Shown here one piece after another: positions 43,224-53,890 of a stretch of 64,000 nt of DNA. Source of the DNA: Qipengyuania marincola (lineage in GTDB: Bacteria > Pseudomonadota > Alphaproteobacteria > Sphingomonadales > Sphingomonadaceae); contig NZ_JARULC010000002.1 in the NCBI RefSeq assembly GCF_029688625.1, forward strand, positions 1-64,000, given 5' to 3'. Below the pieces are notes generated by a model. The model saw only the letters and a list, made by a program, of their open reading frames with translations, was not told the DNA's origin and ran no database searches. The first letter of the stretch is position 1. Every line of letters begins with the position of its first letter. The translations under genes were made by a program, and so were the position numbers.

Positions 43224-45869
43224 ATGAGAAAATTCGTAAGCGGCGCATCGGCCGGGGCGTTGGCTGTTGCGCTGGCATCGCCTGCCATGGCGCAAGACGC
43301 TGCACCTGCCGCGCAGGAGCGCCGAGGTGGCGTCGACGTCATCATCGTGACCGCGCAAAAGCGCAGCGAGGATTTGCAGGACGTCCCCGTCTCGGTTCAG
43401 GCGCTGGGCGAAGAGGGCCTCGAAGAGCTCAACATCGACACATTCGAGGATTACCTCGACCAGCTTCCGACCGTGACCGCCGGCGGTAGTGGCCCGGGCC
43501 AGAGCACGATCTATATTCGCGGCCTCGCGTCGACCACGCCAAACCTCACGACAGCCGGCGTGGCGGGCCTCGCGCCCAACGTCGCGCTCTATCTCGACGA
43601 GCAACCGCTGGCACAGCCGGGCCGGAATCTCGATGTCTATGCCGCCGACCTGGCGCGGATCGAGGTCCTTTCAGGGCCGCAGGGCACGCTCTTCGGTGCA
43701 AGTTCGCAGGCTGGCGTGGTGCGCCTGATTACCAACAAGCCCGATCTTGGCGGTTTCGATGCTGCGGCCAGCGCGGGTGTCTCCTTCACCAAGGGTGGCG
43801 AGACGAGCTACAAGGCGGAAGCCATGCTCAACGTTCCGGTGACCGACAGCCTTGCGGTGCGCGGCGTGGTCTATCTCGACGATCAGGGCGGCTACATCGA
43901 CAATGTGGCCGGCACGCAGAATCTCAGGGAGAGCGCGCGTTTCCGCCCGGCCGGTACCGTGCGCTCGAACGGCGTCCCGGTCAGCGACCTTCGCGCCGGC
44001 TTTCAGTCCACTGCCGATCTCGACGACGTCACGTTCCTCGATGCCGACAATGCCGGCCTCGTCGAAGACGATTTCAACGACACGCAATACTCTGGTTTCC
44101 GCGCGACCGCGTTGTGGGAAATCACGCCCGACTGGCGCGTGACGCTCGCGCATTCGCGGCAGAGTATCGAGAGCGACGGTGTCTTCTTCGCCGATCCCGA
44201 ACTCGGCGGCCTCGATGATCTGGAAATCCAGCGCGACGAGGACGACCGGCTGGAGGACGACTTTTCGAATACCAGCTGGACGGTCGAAGGTCGGCTGGCC
44301 ATGCTCGATATCGTCTACACGGGGGCCTACACCGATCGCGAGACAGAGCAGCGGGTCGACTACACCGACTACCTATTCGTGGGTCAGTACCTTCCTTACT
44401 ACATCTGCGACGGCTCGGTGAGCTATCCGGGTGCTGCCGATCCCAGCGGCACCTGCCAGGCGCCGAACCTCTATGTGACGTCGGACAGCAAGACGACGGT
44501 CTTCACGCAGGAACTGCGCTTCAGCACCCCGGCCGAGAACCGCTGGCGCGTGACCGCGGGCGGCTTCTATTCCGACCTCGAGCTCGAAGAACGGAACGAC
44601 TTCGCCTATCCCGGTAATGTCATCGCGCAGCCCTTCGGCCCGTTTGCGCCAAATTTCCCGCAGGAAGGCTACACCAGCCAGCCTGGGCCGTTCCCGGCCG
44701 ACACGATCTTCCGCAACGACATCCGCCGCACGGATGAACAGTTCGGCATCTTCGGCGAAGCGGCATTCGATATCGTCCCCGACCTGCTGACAGTCACGCT
44801 GGGCGCCCGCTATTACGACATTGAGGTGGATTTCGAAGGCAGCGCCAATGGCAGCTTCTGCAACAGCGGTGCGGCCGAGGACGCCAATGCGTTCGGCACG
44901 GACCTCAACGATCTCTACGATGGCGATGGCAGCTTCACATTCATCGGATCGTGCAACGCGGCTCTGCGCCAGACGTTCACGCTGAGCGACAGCCTGCAGG
45001 ATATCCAAGATTCGGGTCTCAGCGCTACCCAGGCGCAACAGGTGTTCAATGCGGTCCGCGCGCCCGACACGGCTTCGACCGACGGATTGATCTATAAGGG
45101 CACGCTGACGCTTACCCCGAACGAGGACCTGCTGTTCTACGCGACCTATTCGGAAGGTTTCCGTCCCGGTTTGCTGAACCGTCCGGGTGGTGCAACCAAT
45201 GGCGCGGGCTTCACGGTCCCGTTCGAGTTGGAGACCGACGAGGTCAAGAACTACGAAATCGGATGGAAGACCGACCTCTTCGATGGCCAGTTCCGATTCA
45301 ACGGCAGCGCCTTCTATGTCGACATCAGCCGCTTGCAGACGACGATCTTCGATCCTTCGATCACCAACCTGTTCTTCTCGGCCAATGCTGCCGATGCGGA
45401 AATCAGGGGCATCGAGGCCGACTTCACTGTCGCGCCATTCTCTGCTCCCGGCCTGACGGTCGCCGGCGCCTTCTCGATCCTCGACACGGAAATCACGGAA
45501 GTGCTGATCCCGACCGACGATGTCGTAGCAGGGTCCGACCTCGCCTTTGCGCCGTCCTTCCAAGGCAATATCCGGGTGCGGTATGAATGGGATCTCAGCG
45601 ATACGCTGGGCGCCTATTTCCAGCCGCAGGTGACGCACTCCGCCTCGAAGTTCACCGACGTGATCGAGATCAACAAGCTCAAGCTCGATGGCTACACGCT
45701 GTTCGACCTTGCGGCCGGCATCACCTCGGCCAACTGGAGGTTCGAACTCTTCGGCGAGAATCTGTTCGACACCCGCGCCGAAATCTCGGGCAACTATGTC
45801 AACGACCGTCCGCGGATCGCGACGAACCGGCCGCTGACCGTCGGCCTCAGGGCCTCGTACAACTATTGA
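43224..45869 (+). CDS. TonB-dependent outer-membrane receptor
   Basis: From ATG 43224 this is an 881-residue protein with signal peptide (cleavage after AMA) and the IIVTAQKRSEDLQDVPVSVQAL block typical of sphingomonad TonB receptors with a proteobacterial TonB box. The plug domain has LDQLPTVTAGG and ARIEVLSGPQGTLFGASSQAGVVRLITNKP. The barrel ends TVGLRASYNY with a C-terminal aromatic residue. The substrate is unknown; the type often imports glycans or oligomers instead of siderophores. A strong terminator follows. The TPR-sulfotransferase gene next door is a frequent partner. Confidence 0.9.
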   Translation: MRKFVSGASAGALAVALASPAMAQDAAPAAQERRGGVDVIIVTAQKRSEDLQDVPVSVQALGEEGLEELNIDTFEDYLDQLPTVTAGGSGPGQSTIYIRGLASTTPNLTTAGVAGLAPNVALYLDEQPLAQPGRNLDVYAADLARIEVLSGPQGTLFGASSQAGVVRLITNKPDLGGFDAAASAGVSFTKGGETSYKAEAMLNVPVTDSLAVRGVVYLDDQGGYIDNVAGTQNLRESARFRPAGTVRSNGVPVSDLRAGFQSTADLDDVTFLDADNAGLVEDDFNDTQYSGFRATALWEITPDWRVTLAHSRQSIESDGVFFADPELGGLDDLEIQRDEDDRLEDDFSNTSWTVEGRLAMLDIVYTGAYTDRETEQRVDYTDYLFVGQYLPYYICDGSVSYPGAADPSGTCQAPNLYVTSDSKTTVFTQELRFSTPAENRWRVTAGGFYSDLELEERNDFAYPGNVIAQPFGPFAPNFPQEGYTSQPGPFPADTIFRNDIRRTDEQFGIFGEAAFDIVPDLLTVTLGARYYDIEVDFEGSANGSFCNSGAAEDANAFGTDLNDLYDGDGSFTFIGSCNAALRQTFTLSDSLQDIQDSGLSATQAQQVFNAVRAPDTASTDGLIYKGTLTLTPNEDLLFYATYSEGFRPGLLNRPGGATNGAGFTVPFELETDEVKNYEIGWKTDLFDGQFRFNGSAFYVDISRLQTTIFDPSITNLFFSANAADAEIRGIEADFTVAPFSAPGLTVAGAFSILDTEITEVLIPTDDVVAGSDLAFAPSFQGNIRVRYEWDLSDTLGAYFQPQVTHSASKFTDVIEINKLKLDGYTLFDLAAGITSANWRFELFGENLFDTRAEISGNYVNDRPRIATNRPLTVGLRASYNY

Positions 45870-45890
45870 TCCGATAGACCGGACAACGCG

Positions 45891-45932
45891 CGGCGGGAGC
45901 GAAGGACGACTTCGCCCCCGCCGTTCGTTTTG
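45891..45932 (+). terminator. Intrinsic terminator after the TonB receptor
   Basis: A 14-base stem with one mismatch pairs CGGCGGGAGCGAAG (45891-45904) with CTTCGCCCCCGCCG (45910-45923) over a 5-base loop. TTCGTTTT follows. It would separate the receptor transcript from the TPR gene, or act as an attenuator. Confidence 0.75.
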
Positions 45933-45945
45933 GTAGGGCCCTCGC

Positions 45946-47913
45946 ATGAGCGATCGCGCAGCACAGTTGGCATCGGCCCAGAGGGCTTTGCAGGCGAGCG
46001 ACTTCGCACGCGGTCTCGCAATCGCAGAGACTCTGCTTCAGCAAGACCCGGACGACGGTGAAGCCCTCTACATGGCGGCCGTCGCGGCGCGCTATCTCGA
46101 CCGTTTCGACGATGCTGTCCATTTGCTGGCAAGGCTGCATGCGGCCATGCCCGAATACGGGCGCGCATGGCAGGAGGCAGGCCACCTCGCCCGCGCTCGC
46201 GGTGACGTCGGGCAAGCGCTCGAAGCCTATGCGCGTGCGGTGCGATTCAATCCGGCGCTCGATGCAAGCTGGCGGGCGCTCGCCGAGCTCGAACAGGCCC
46301 GCGGCCGACTGGCCGAAGCGCAGGCTGCCTCTGCACAGGCGCAACGCATCGCCGCTCTGCCCAAGGAGCTGGTGGCGGTTACCCACCACCTTCACGAAGG
46401 ACGCATCCTGCGGGCCGAAGAAATCTGTCGCCACTTCCTTCGTACCAATCCGCGCGATGTCGAGGGCATGCGCCTGCTCGCACAGATCGGCATCAAGCTG
46501 GGCATTCTCGACGACGCCGAATTCCTCCTCGAAAGCGCCACCGCGTTCGCACCTGACAATCTCCAGCTCCGTCTGGACTATATCGATGCCTTGCGCAGGC
46601 GGCAGAAGTTCGACCGCGCTCGCGAAGAGGCAGAGGCCCTGCACGCGCGCGATCCGGACAATCCGCTGTTCCAGTCGCACCTCGCAATCGAGAGCATGCA
46701 GACGGGCAATTACGACCGCGCCTTCGAACTCTTTGATGCGATCCTCGATCGTCTGCCGGGCGACGTCGCCACGCTGACCAGTCGCGGCCACGCGCTCAAG
46801 ACGACCGGCAGACAGGAGGCTGCAGTCGAGAGCTACCGCGCGGCGGTGGCTGCCAGGCCAGCCCATGGCGATGCATGGTACGCGCTCGCAAATCTGAAGA
46901 CCTATCGCTTCGGCGACGACGAAATCGCGACCATGCGCGATCAGGCCGGGCGACCCGATCTCGCTTTCATGGACCGTGTCCACTTGTCTTTCGCACTTGG
47001 CAAGGCGCTGGAAGATCGCGCGAATTACGAAGAAAGCTTCGGCTTCTACCGGACCGGCAATGATCTCAAACGCGCCCAGACCCGCTACAAGGCGGATACC
47101 ATGAGCGCAGAGCTCGCACGACAGCGCGAGGTCTGCACGCCGGAGCTGTTCGCTAGGCATGCTGGATCGGGACACCCCGCCACCGACCCGATCTTCATAC
47201 TCGGCCTGCCGCGGGCCGGTTCGACATTGCTCGAACAGATCCTCGCCAGTCATAGCCAGGTCGACGGCACGCTGGAATTGCCCAACATCCTCGCGCTCGC
47301 GCACCGCTTGCGCGGGCGCAGGGCTGGCCAGTCACGCTACCCCGAGGTCCTGCACGAGCTCACTCCGGACCAGCTGACAGCGTTCGGCGAGAAGTTCATC
47401 GAGGACACAAAGATCCACCGGCAAGGCGCGCCGTTCTTTATCGACAAGATGCCGAACAACTTCCGCCACATCGGCCTCATCCAGCTGATCCTGCCCAATG
47501 CAAAAATCATCGATGCGCGCAGGGCGCCGATGGATTGCTGTTTTTCGGGCTTCAAGCAGCTTTTCGCCGAGGGGCAGGAATTCACTTACGGCCTGACCGA
47601 AATCGGACGGTACTATTCCGACTATGTGGCGCTGATGGACCACTGGGACGCGGTGCTGCCGGGCAAGGTCTTGCGCGTGCAGCACGAAGATGTGCTTGAC
47701 GATCTCGAAGGACAGGTCCGGCGCATGCTCGACTATCTGGAGCTTCCGTTCGAAGAGGCATGCCTGAATTTTCACAAGACCGATCGCGCCGTGCGAACTG
47801 CGAGCAGCGAACAGGTCCGCCAGCCGATCAACCGTAGCGGGCAGGATGCGTGGAAATGCTACGAACCGTGGCTAGGTGATTTGAAAAACGCGCTGGGCCC
47901 ACTGGCACCTTAG
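45946..47913 (+). CDS. TPR-repeat sulfotransferase-family protein
   Basis: This is a 655-residue protein. The N-terminal two-thirds contain TPR-like repeats ([28 protein letters not shown] and others). The C-terminal part has [25 protein letters not shown], the sulfotransferase P-loop-like 5'-PAPS binding motif, and ends with [20 protein letters not shown]. This TPR-sulfotransferase fusion is common in Sphingomonadales and Caulobacterales beside TonB receptors; the acceptor is unknown. It starts after a strong terminator. Its stop overlaps the convergent csaA gene by 4 bases. Confidence 0.85.
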   Translation: MSDRAAQLASAQRALQASDFARGLAIAETLLQQDPDDGEALYMAAVAARYLDRFDDAVHLLARLHAAMPEYGRAWQEAGHLARARGDVGQALEAYARAVRFNPALDASWRALAELEQARGRLAEAQAASAQAQRIAALPKELVAVTHHLHEGRILRAEEICRHFLRTNPRDVEGMRLLAQIGIKLGILDDAEFLLESATAFAPDNLQLRLDYIDALRRRQKFDRAREEAEALHARDPDNPLFQSHLAIESMQTGNYDRAFELFDAILDRLPGDVATLTSRGHALKTTGRQEAAVESYRAAVAARPAHGDAWYALANLKTYRFGDDEIATMRDQAGRPDLAFMDRVHLSFALGKALEDRANYEESFGFYRTGNDLKRAQTRYKADTMSAELARQREVCTPELFARHAGSGHPATDPIFILGLPRAGSTLLEQILASHSQVDGTLELPNILALAHRLRGRRAGQSRYPEVLHELTPDQLTAFGEKFIEDTKIHRQGAPFFIDKMPNNFRHIGLIQLILPNAKIIDARRAPMDCCFSGFKQLFAEGQEFTYGLTEIGRYYSDYVALMDHWDAVLPGKVLRVQHEDVLDDLEGQVRRMLDYLELPFEEACLNFHKTDRAVRTASSEQVRQPINRSGQDAWKCYEPWLGDLKNALGPLAP

Positions 47914-48245
47914 GCGAGGCGCGATCCGTTCGGGACGTTGCCCGGATCCGCGAGTACAATCGCGCCTTGCGCGTCCGGGAAACCGAGCACCAGTACCTCG
48001 GACAGGAATGGTCCGATCTGGCGTGGCGGAAAATTGACGACAGCCATCACCTGGCGCCCGATCAGTCCCGTCGGCGTGTAATTCTCGGTGATCTGGGCGG
48101 AACTTTTCCGGATGCCGATCTCGGGGCCGAAGTCGACGCGCAACTTGATCGCTGGCTTGCGCGCTTCTGGGAATTCGCTGGCTTCCACCACAGTACCGCA
48201 GCGTATGTCCACTTTGAGGAAGTCGGCGAATTCGATCTGATCCAT
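47910..48245 (-). CDS. csaA: CsaA-like tRNA-binding protein
   Basis: This 111-residue OB-fold protein has [32 protein letters not shown] and later [27 protein letters not shown], the tRNA_bind/CsaA signature. The family binds tRNA and has chaperone-like activity in export in some bacteria. The ATG at 48245 is the only reasonable start. It is divergent from the MFS gene and convergent with the sulfotransferase gene. Confidence 0.93.
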   Translation of the reverse strand: MDQIEFADFLKVDIRCGTVVEASEFPEARKPAIKLRVDFGPEIGIRKSSAQITENYTPTGLIGRQVMAVVNFPPRQIGPFLSEVLVLGFPDAQGAIVLADPGNVPNGSRLA

Positions 48246-48313
48246 AGCCCTGGCCTAAAGCGTGCACCAAAGCCTGTCGACAGTGCGCTCCTGCGGCCTT
48301 AGGCGGATTCGCG

Positions 48314-49555
48314 ATGCTGGCACCGCTTCAATCCGTCCGCACTCTTCTGATCGCCATCTTCATGCTCATGGCAGGGAGCGGCTTTCTCTCGACCCTTATC
48401 GCGGTCCGGCTCGAGATCGCCGGCGCCAATGCCTTCACCATCGGCATGGTGGGGACTGCATATTTCGGGGGCCTGATGGTCGGATCGTTTCGCGTTCCCG
48501 CACTGATCGGACGCATCGGCCACATCCGCGCATTCGCGGCCTTCGTCACGATCTTTTCCGCGAGCAGCCTAGCCTACGCGCTCGCAATGGACCCGCTGGC
48601 ATGGACGGCGTTGCGCTTTGTCGACGGCATCGCAATGGCAGGCGTATTTGTGTGCCTGGAAAGCTGGCTCAACCGCCAGGCCGCGCCGCAATCGCGCAGC
48701 ACGATCCTGGCTGCCTATATGGTGTTTCTCTATGGCGGCCAGGCAGCGGGGCAGTTCCTCCTCAATCTGGGCGAGGATCGTCCGGACCTGCCGTTCATGT
48801 TTTCGGCCATTCTGCTTTCGCTGGCGCTCCTGCCGGTCGTGCTTACGCGGATGGAACAGCCCCGGGTTGAAACGATTGCCGCATTTTCCCTGCGCCGCCT
48901 CTACGACGCGTCGCCGCTCGGCGTGGTCGGTGTCGTTCTGACAGGTGCGATCCTCGGTGCGTTTTACGGACTGGGCGCAGTCTACGTACAGCGGATCGGT
49001 TTGGGGCTTTCCCAGGTTGCGCTGTTCACCAGTTGCGTCATCGCGGGAGGCGTCGCCCTGCAGACGCCGCTCGGCATGCTTTCCGATCGGTTCGACCGCC
49101 GCAAGGTGATCGTCGGCTGCCTTCTCGCGGTAGTTTTGATATCCGCAGCAATTGCCTTCCTGCCGCTTGCTCGCCTCGCGCTCTTCGCATGCGGCGGGCT
49201 CTTCGGCGGATTTGCATTCGCACTCTACCCGCTCTGTGTGGCGCATTCCAACGATCACCTCGGAGAGGATGAGCGCCTTGAAGCGAGCAGCGGCCTCGTG
49301 CTCGCCTACTCCGCAGGAGCGGTTGCGGGCCCGCTGCTGGCCTCGCTGTCTCTATCAAGCCTTGGCGCGCCCGGGTTGTTCGTCCTGACAGGCGGCCTTG
49401 CACTTACCGGGGCGATGTTCGGACTTGCCCGCATGGTTGTTGCGGCGCCCGTCAGTGCGGATGATCAGCAGTCCTTCAGGGGCCTTCCCCGAACGACGCC
49501 GATGGTCGCCGTACTTGAGACCGAAGCAGAGCGCGGCTCGAACACGGAGCATTAG
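48314..49555 (+). CDS. MFS transporter (YcaD-like)
   Basis: This is a 413-residue, twelve-helix major facilitator permease. RVPALIGRIGHIRAFA is the cytoplasmic loop 2-3 motif, and RFVDGIAMAGVFVCLESWLNRQAAPQSRSTILAAYM matches the YcaD-type subgroup. The second half has LSDRFDRRKVIVG. Substrate is unknown. ATG 48314 lies in the CsaA-MFS divergent gap. Between its stop and the next gene are about 250 bases with no gene seen. Confidence 0.85.
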   Translation: MLAPLQSVRTLLIAIFMLMAGSGFLSTLIAVRLEIAGANAFTIGMVGTAYFGGLMVGSFRVPALIGRIGHIRAFAAFVTIFSASSLAYALAMDPLAWTALRFVDGIAMAGVFVCLESWLNRQAAPQSRSTILAAYMVFLYGGQAAGQFLLNLGEDRPDLPFMFSAILLSLALLPVVLTRMEQPRVETIAAFSLRRLYDASPLGVVGVVLTGAILGAFYGLGAVYVQRIGLGLSQVALFTSCVIAGGVALQTPLGMLSDRFDRRKVIVGCLLAVVLISAAIAFLPLARLALFACGGLFGGFAFALYPLCVAHSNDHLGEDERLEASSGLVLAYSAGAVAGPLLASLSLSSLGAPGLFVLTGGLALTGAMFGLARMVVAAPVSADDQQSFRGLPRTTPMVAVLETEAERGSNTEH

Positions 49556-49807
49556 CCCGCCCAGTCGTCCCGCTGCATCCTGGCTACAGCGGCTATCGCC
49601 AAGCGCGCCACCCGAAATCAGCCCGTTGAATTGCCGCCTGGGCATGGGCAAGCCTCATCGGCGACCGCAGCCTAGCCCATCCGATAGAGGATTAAGCTTT
49701 ATGGCTTAGCCCCGGACACCTTGTGGCCAATAGTAACCGCCTCGCAATGCGGTACAAATCGTATCCTCGAACCATGCTCATAGAGCACGCGAACCCGGGG
49801 GCGGTCG

Positions 49808-51286
49808 ATGACCTCAATGTCGAAAATCGAAGCGCGGCGTGATCGTCTGGCTGATCGCGATTTGCTGACGCTCGAACAGAGCTTGGCCTTGACCAATCAG
49901 GAAGCGATGCCGCTCTACGAAAGGCATCTCAACAAATACCTGCTGCAGGTTTACGACATTCTCGGGCTCAAGGACATGGATGTCCGCAGCGCCCAGGGCT
50001 TGTGTCTCAATCTCGCAGACGGCCGCACCATTCTCGATTTCTCGGGCGGCTTCGGCGTGCTCGGCCTGGGGCACAACCACCCGCGCATCCTCGCAGCCGA
50101 GAAACGGTGCCACGAGGAAAAGCTGCTCGATTGCATCAAGATCGCGCCGCACAAGCTGCAAGGTGCGCTGGCTTACAATATCTCGCGCTTCCTGCCCGAA
50201 CCGCTCGATGTCAGTTTCCTGGCGGTATCGGGCGCCGAAGCGAACGAGGCGGCGATGAAGCTGTGTGAGCGCGTGCAGACGCCGCGAGGCAAGACCAAGT
50301 TCCTGTGCATGCAAGGCGCCTTTCACGGCAAGACTCACGGCGCCCTGTCCATGACCACGGCGACCGACGTGCAGACCGGGTTCCTGCTCGGGGTGCCGAA
50401 AGAAAACATGATCTACGCCGGATACGGCAATATCGACAGTGTGCGTCACGCCATCGAGCGCGAAAGCCGTAATGGCACGAACTCGATCATCGCCTGTTTC
50501 ATCGAAACCCTGCGCGGAACCAGCTGCGAATCCCCACCGCCCGGCTATTTCGAAGAGCTTGTCCGCATTTGCCGAAGCGCCGACATTCTGACCGTCTTCG
50601 ACGAAATCAAGGTCGGTATGGGCCGCACCGGGCGGTTCTGCGCGTTCCAGCACGAGGATGCAGTTCCGGATGTGGTGACCATGGCTAAGACGCTTGGCGG
50701 GGGGAAGCGCGAAATCGGCGCGATGGTCACCTCGCAGGCGCTGTTCGACAAGGCTTACGGTAACAAGCAGGACTGCAATCTGCACAGCTCCAGCTTCAGT
50801 GGCATGGGCGGCACCTGTGCGATCGCAATCGAAACGCTCAACATTCTCGACGACGAAGACCTGATTGGCCGCGCCGGCGCGATGGGCGATTACATGGACG
50901 CGCGCTTCCGGGAATTGCAGGACAAATACCCGCGTACGATCCTCGAGGTGCGTGGAAAGGGCTGCTTCAAGGCAATCCGGTTCAATTTCGGGCAATCGCT
51001 TGCGGAAAAGCTGGTCGATATCCGCACCAACCCGCTGTTCACTACCTACCAGACCGTGCTTATCGGGTCGCTGACACGCGAACTGTACGAACGTCACGAC
51101 ATACTGTGCCACTTTCAGCCGGGCGCTCGCGACCTGCTGCACTTCATGCCGCCCTTCATTGTCGAGAAGCGGGAGATCGACCGGCTGGTCGATGCGCTCG
51201 ACGATATCCTGGCGCGCGGCCTGCCCGATGCGACGGTTCGCTTCGTGGCCAAGAACATCAAACGCGTCTTTGCGCGGAGCGGATGA
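49808..51286 (+). CDS. Class III PLP-dependent aminotransferase
   Basis: This is a 492-residue fold-type I transaminase of class III. FSGGFGVLGLGHNHPRIL and VSGAEANEAAMKLCERV bind cofactor, AFHGKTHGALSMT is conserved, TVFDEIKVGMGRTG holds the aspartate, and MAKTLGGGKREIGAM holds the Schiff-base lysine. GGGGG before ATG 49808 is a strong ribosome site. Substrates could be amino-sugar, diamine or omega-amino compounds. The stop overlaps the glycosyltransferase start (ATGA), so it belongs to a cluster with a possible polyprenyl-sugar role. Confidence 0.9.
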   Translation: MTSMSKIEARRDRLADRDLLTLEQSLALTNQEAMPLYERHLNKYLLQVYDILGLKDMDVRSAQGLCLNLADGRTILDFSGGFGVLGLGHNHPRILAAEKRCHEEKLLDCIKIAPHKLQGALAYNISRFLPEPLDVSFLAVSGAEANEAAMKLCERVQTPRGKTKFLCMQGAFHGKTHGALSMTTATDVQTGFLLGVPKENMIYAGYGNIDSVRHAIERESRNGTNSIIACFIETLRGTSCESPPPGYFEELVRICRSADILTVFDEIKVGMGRTGRFCAFQHEDAVPDVVTMAKTLGGGKREIGAMVTSQALFDKAYGNKQDCNLHSSSFSGMGGTCAIAIETLNILDDEDLIGRAGAMGDYMDARFRELQDKYPRTILEVRGKGCFKAIRFNFGQSLAEKLVDIRTNPLFTTYQTVLIGSLTRELYERHDILCHFQPGARDLLHFMPPFIVEKREIDRLVDALDDILARGLPDATVRFVAKNIKRVFARSG

Positions 51287-52866
51287 TGCGATCCCTAGCC
51301 GCAGACCCGACCGAACTCACCCTGCGGCACATGCCTCTGGTTCAGCGTCGCGATGCGCAGATCGCCTGTATCGCCATTCTCGCGTTCGCACTTGGCTTCT
51401 ACCTGCTCAACACCGCGCAGGGCATCGGGATCTTCACCGACAGCACACGCTACATGGGGATCAGCGCTCGCCCTTACGATGCGCCGCTCTATCACTGGGC
51501 GCTGACCGGCGGGGTCTGGCTGGGCCTCAATTTTTCGACCACCGCATGGATCATCGGCCTCGCTACCCTGGTTGCGAATGTCGTGCTGGTCTTCACCTTG
51601 CTTGCGCGGGTGGTCGCCGGGTGGCTCGTGCCTGCCATCGGCACCGCGTTGGTCGTCCTGTCACCGCAATTCGTAACGCTGCAGTCCAGCGCAATGTCGG
51701 AGCCGCCATTCCTGGCCTTCCTGTTGCTCACCATGCACGCCGCGCTGTCCTATTTCCAGTCGCGCAGTGCGGCTGCCCTCATCGCCTGTTCGGTCTTTCT
51801 GGGTCTCGCGACGCTGACCCGCTTTTCCGCTCCGCCGCTCGGCGCAGCTATTGCCGTGCTAATTCTTGCCACGCCCGCCATGGACCGCAAGGACAAGCTA
51901 CGCGACGTCATGCTCCTCTTCGGAATTGGTGGTGCCCTGTTCCTTGGCTGGATGGCGTACAGTCAGCTGACCGCAGGGCGCTCGATCGGGCGTGACCTGT
52001 GGTTCTACGGCAATATGGGACCGGAGGAATGGCTCTCGAGCCTGGAGGTCATGACGGCATGGATCCTGCCGGACCAATTCCCGCTCGCGGTCCGGATCGC
52101 GGCGCTGATAGGCGTTCTGTGGTTTGGCCTTTCCCACGGGATCGTTGCCATGCGGGCCTTCGCTTCGCCCGAAGGGCACAGAACAAACATCGCATGGAGC
52201 AGTCTGAGCGCTATGCTTGCGCTGTTCTTTATCTTCTACATGATCTTCATCGTCCTGTCGGTGTCGATCGAAGCGAACCTGACACTCACGGGGCGCTATG
52301 CCTTTCCGGCCTATGCCATACTGGCCATGCTTGTGGCCCTCGGCATCGCACGGTCTCGCGTCACGCCTTCGGCCATTCGGCATGGCCCGGCGATCCTGAT
52401 CGGTGTGGCGCTGTGCATCGGCGCCCTGCATAGCGCGCGCAGCGCGGCCCGCACGCCCGAAGTCTATCGCGAGGGCTACGGATACCAGCATGTCAGCTGG
52501 CGCACCTCCCCCACCTTGCTGGCAATCGACGCCTTGCCGCAACACGCTGTGATCTATTCCAACGGGCCCGATATCATTTCCTTCCACACCGGCCGAACCA
52601 CGCAGTTCACGCCGCACGAATATCTCCTGCGCACGCATCTGCCAGAGGTCGGCAATCCCGTGTCGAAACAAATCGACCGAATTCGCGGCATCGCGGACCA
52701 TTACCCGACCTATGTCGTCATGTTCGATCGCGTCGACTGGCGTCATTACCTTGCAGAGGAAAACGAACTCGTGAGTGAGCTGGCACTGGATAAGCCGGCC
52801 GCCTTCCGTGACGGGCGCATCTACCAAGTTCCTCGCTCTCCCCAGCCCCCGGCCGAAGGAAACTGA
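51283..52866 (+). CDS. GT-C-fold membrane glycosyltransferase-like protein
   Basis: From ATG 51283 (or 51286) this is a 527-residue protein with about ten transmembrane helices and a C-terminal periplasmic region of about 130 residues. FTDSTRYMG in the first external loop contains the acidic residues typical of the GT-C (GT39/PMT/Arn-like) family, and the rest (LNFSTTAWIIGLATL and others) is consistent with helices. GT-C enzymes take polyprenyl-phosphate-linked sugars as donors on the outer side of the inner membrane. It overlaps the aminotransferase by 4 bases and ends 4 bases before the UbiA gene. Confidence 0.75.
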   Translation: MMRSLAADPTELTLRHMPLVQRRDAQIACIAILAFALGFYLLNTAQGIGIFTDSTRYMGISARPYDAPLYHWALTGGVWLGLNFSTTAWIIGLATLVANVVLVFTLLARVVAGWLVPAIGTALVVLSPQFVTLQSSAMSEPPFLAFLLLTMHAALSYFQSRSAAALIACSVFLGLATLTRFSAPPLGAAIAVLILATPAMDRKDKLRDVMLLFGIGGALFLGWMAYSQLTAGRSIGRDLWFYGNMGPEEWLSSLEVMTAWILPDQFPLAVRIAALIGVLWFGLSHGIVAMRAFASPEGHRTNIAWSSLSAMLALFFIFYMIFIVLSVSIEANLTLTGRYAFPAYAILAMLVALGIARSRVTPSAIRHGPAILIGVALCIGALHSARSAARTPEVYREGYGYQHVSWRTSPTLLAIDALPQHAVIYSNGPDIISFHTGRTTQFTPHEYLLRTHLPEVGNPVSKQIDRIRGIADHYPTYVVMFDRVDWRHYLAEENELVSELALDKPAAFRDGRIYQVPRSPQPPAEGN

Positions 52867-52870
52867 CATC

Positions 52871-53890
52871 GTGAAGACCGACACCGAGCGGCGCGACGCC
52901 TCATATGCGTCCCAGGCGGAATCCGGCGGACTTGCTGATTACCTGTCGCTGGCGCGCTTCGATCATATCACGAAGCACGTCTTCATTCTTCCGGGCCTCA
53001 TCATGGCCTACGCCTTGCGCGAGCCTCCGCTGGGCGACCTCTGGTTCTCCATTCTCATCGGCTTCGCCAGCGCGATTGCCGTCGCTTCGGCCAATTATGT
53101 GATCAATGAATGGCTCGATCGGGAATTTGACGCCCATCACCCGAGCAAGTCGTCGCGCGCATCGGTTTCCGCCAGCCTGTCCGCCCCAGTGGTCTATGGC
53201 GAATATGTCGTGCTTGCAGTCGCGGGGATTGCCCTGGCCAGCCTGCTGGGCACGATGTTCCTGCTGGTATCCTTCCTGTTCCTGGCATCGGGCTGGATCT
53301 ACAATATCGAGCCGGTGCGCTCGAAGGACAAACCCTTCGTCGATGTCATATCGGAGTCGGTCAACAACCCGATCCGGCTGACGCTTGGCTGGCTGATGGT
53401 CGATCCGGCCAGCCTCCCGCCGCTGAGCCTTCTCCTTGCCTACTGGTTCGGCGGAGCCTTCCTGATGGGGGCCAAGCGCCTGTCAGAATACCGCGACATC
53501 GTCGCGGAAACGGGACGCGAAACCTTGGTGCGCTATCGCAAGTCCTTCGCCGGCTACACGGCGGAAAGCCTGACGGTCAGTTGTTTTCTCTACGCCATCA
53601 TCTCCTCTTTTTTCCTAGGCGTGTTTCTGATCCGCTACCGTCTGGAATACATTCTTGCTTTCCCGCTCATTGCCGGCCTGTTCGGCTGCTACCTGTGGCT
53701 GTCGATGATCAAGAATTCGATCGCGCAGCGTCCCGAGCGCATGTTTCGCTCGCGGCGCCTGATGGCATCGCTCACCGCGGCCAGCGTGGCCTTGCTGGTG
53801 CTGTCCTTCGTCGACATTCCAGAGCTTGCCGATTTAATGGAACGCAGTTTCGTGCCGGTTGATATGCAGCGGCCCCGCACATCGGGATGA
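52871..53890 (+). CDS. UbiA-family prenyltransferase
   Basis: From GTG 52871 this is a 339-residue protein with eight or nine hydrophobic helices. NYVINEWLDREFDAHHPSK (N79-E80-x-x-D83-x-x-x-D87) is the first UbiA aspartate motif, with Glu in the usual second Asp position. YNIEPVRSKDKPFVDVI is the second conserved region. UbiA enzymes attach polyprenyl groups to acceptors; a branch (decaprenyl-phosphate phosphoribosyltransferase) uses PRPP with polyprenyl phosphate. Which branch this belongs to cannot be told by eye. The stop overlaps the HAD gene (ATGA). Confidence 0.82.
   Translation: MKTDTERRDASYASQAESGGLADYLSLARFDHITKHVFILPGLIMAYALREPPLGDLWFSILIGFASAIAVASANYVINEWLDREFDAHHPSKSSRASVSASLSAPVVYGEYVVLAVAGIALASLLGTMFLLVSFLFLASGWIYNIEPVRSKDKPFVDVISESVNNPIRLTLGWLMVDPASLPPLSLLLAYWFGGAFLMGAKRLSEYRDIVAETGRETLVRYRKSFAGYTAESLTVSCFLYAIISSFFLGVFLIRYRLEYILAFPLIAGLFGCYLWLSMIKNSIAQRPERMFRSRRLMASLTAASVALLVLSFVDIPELADLMERSFVPVDMQRPRTSG

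Noticed and set aside
44373..45947. 524-codon minus-strand frame
   Set aside because: It is antisense to the TonB receptor and has low-complexity Arg/Glu-rich composition.
45847..47304. 485-codon minus-strand frame
   Set aside because: It is antisense to the TPR-sulfotransferase gene and has no recognisable motif.
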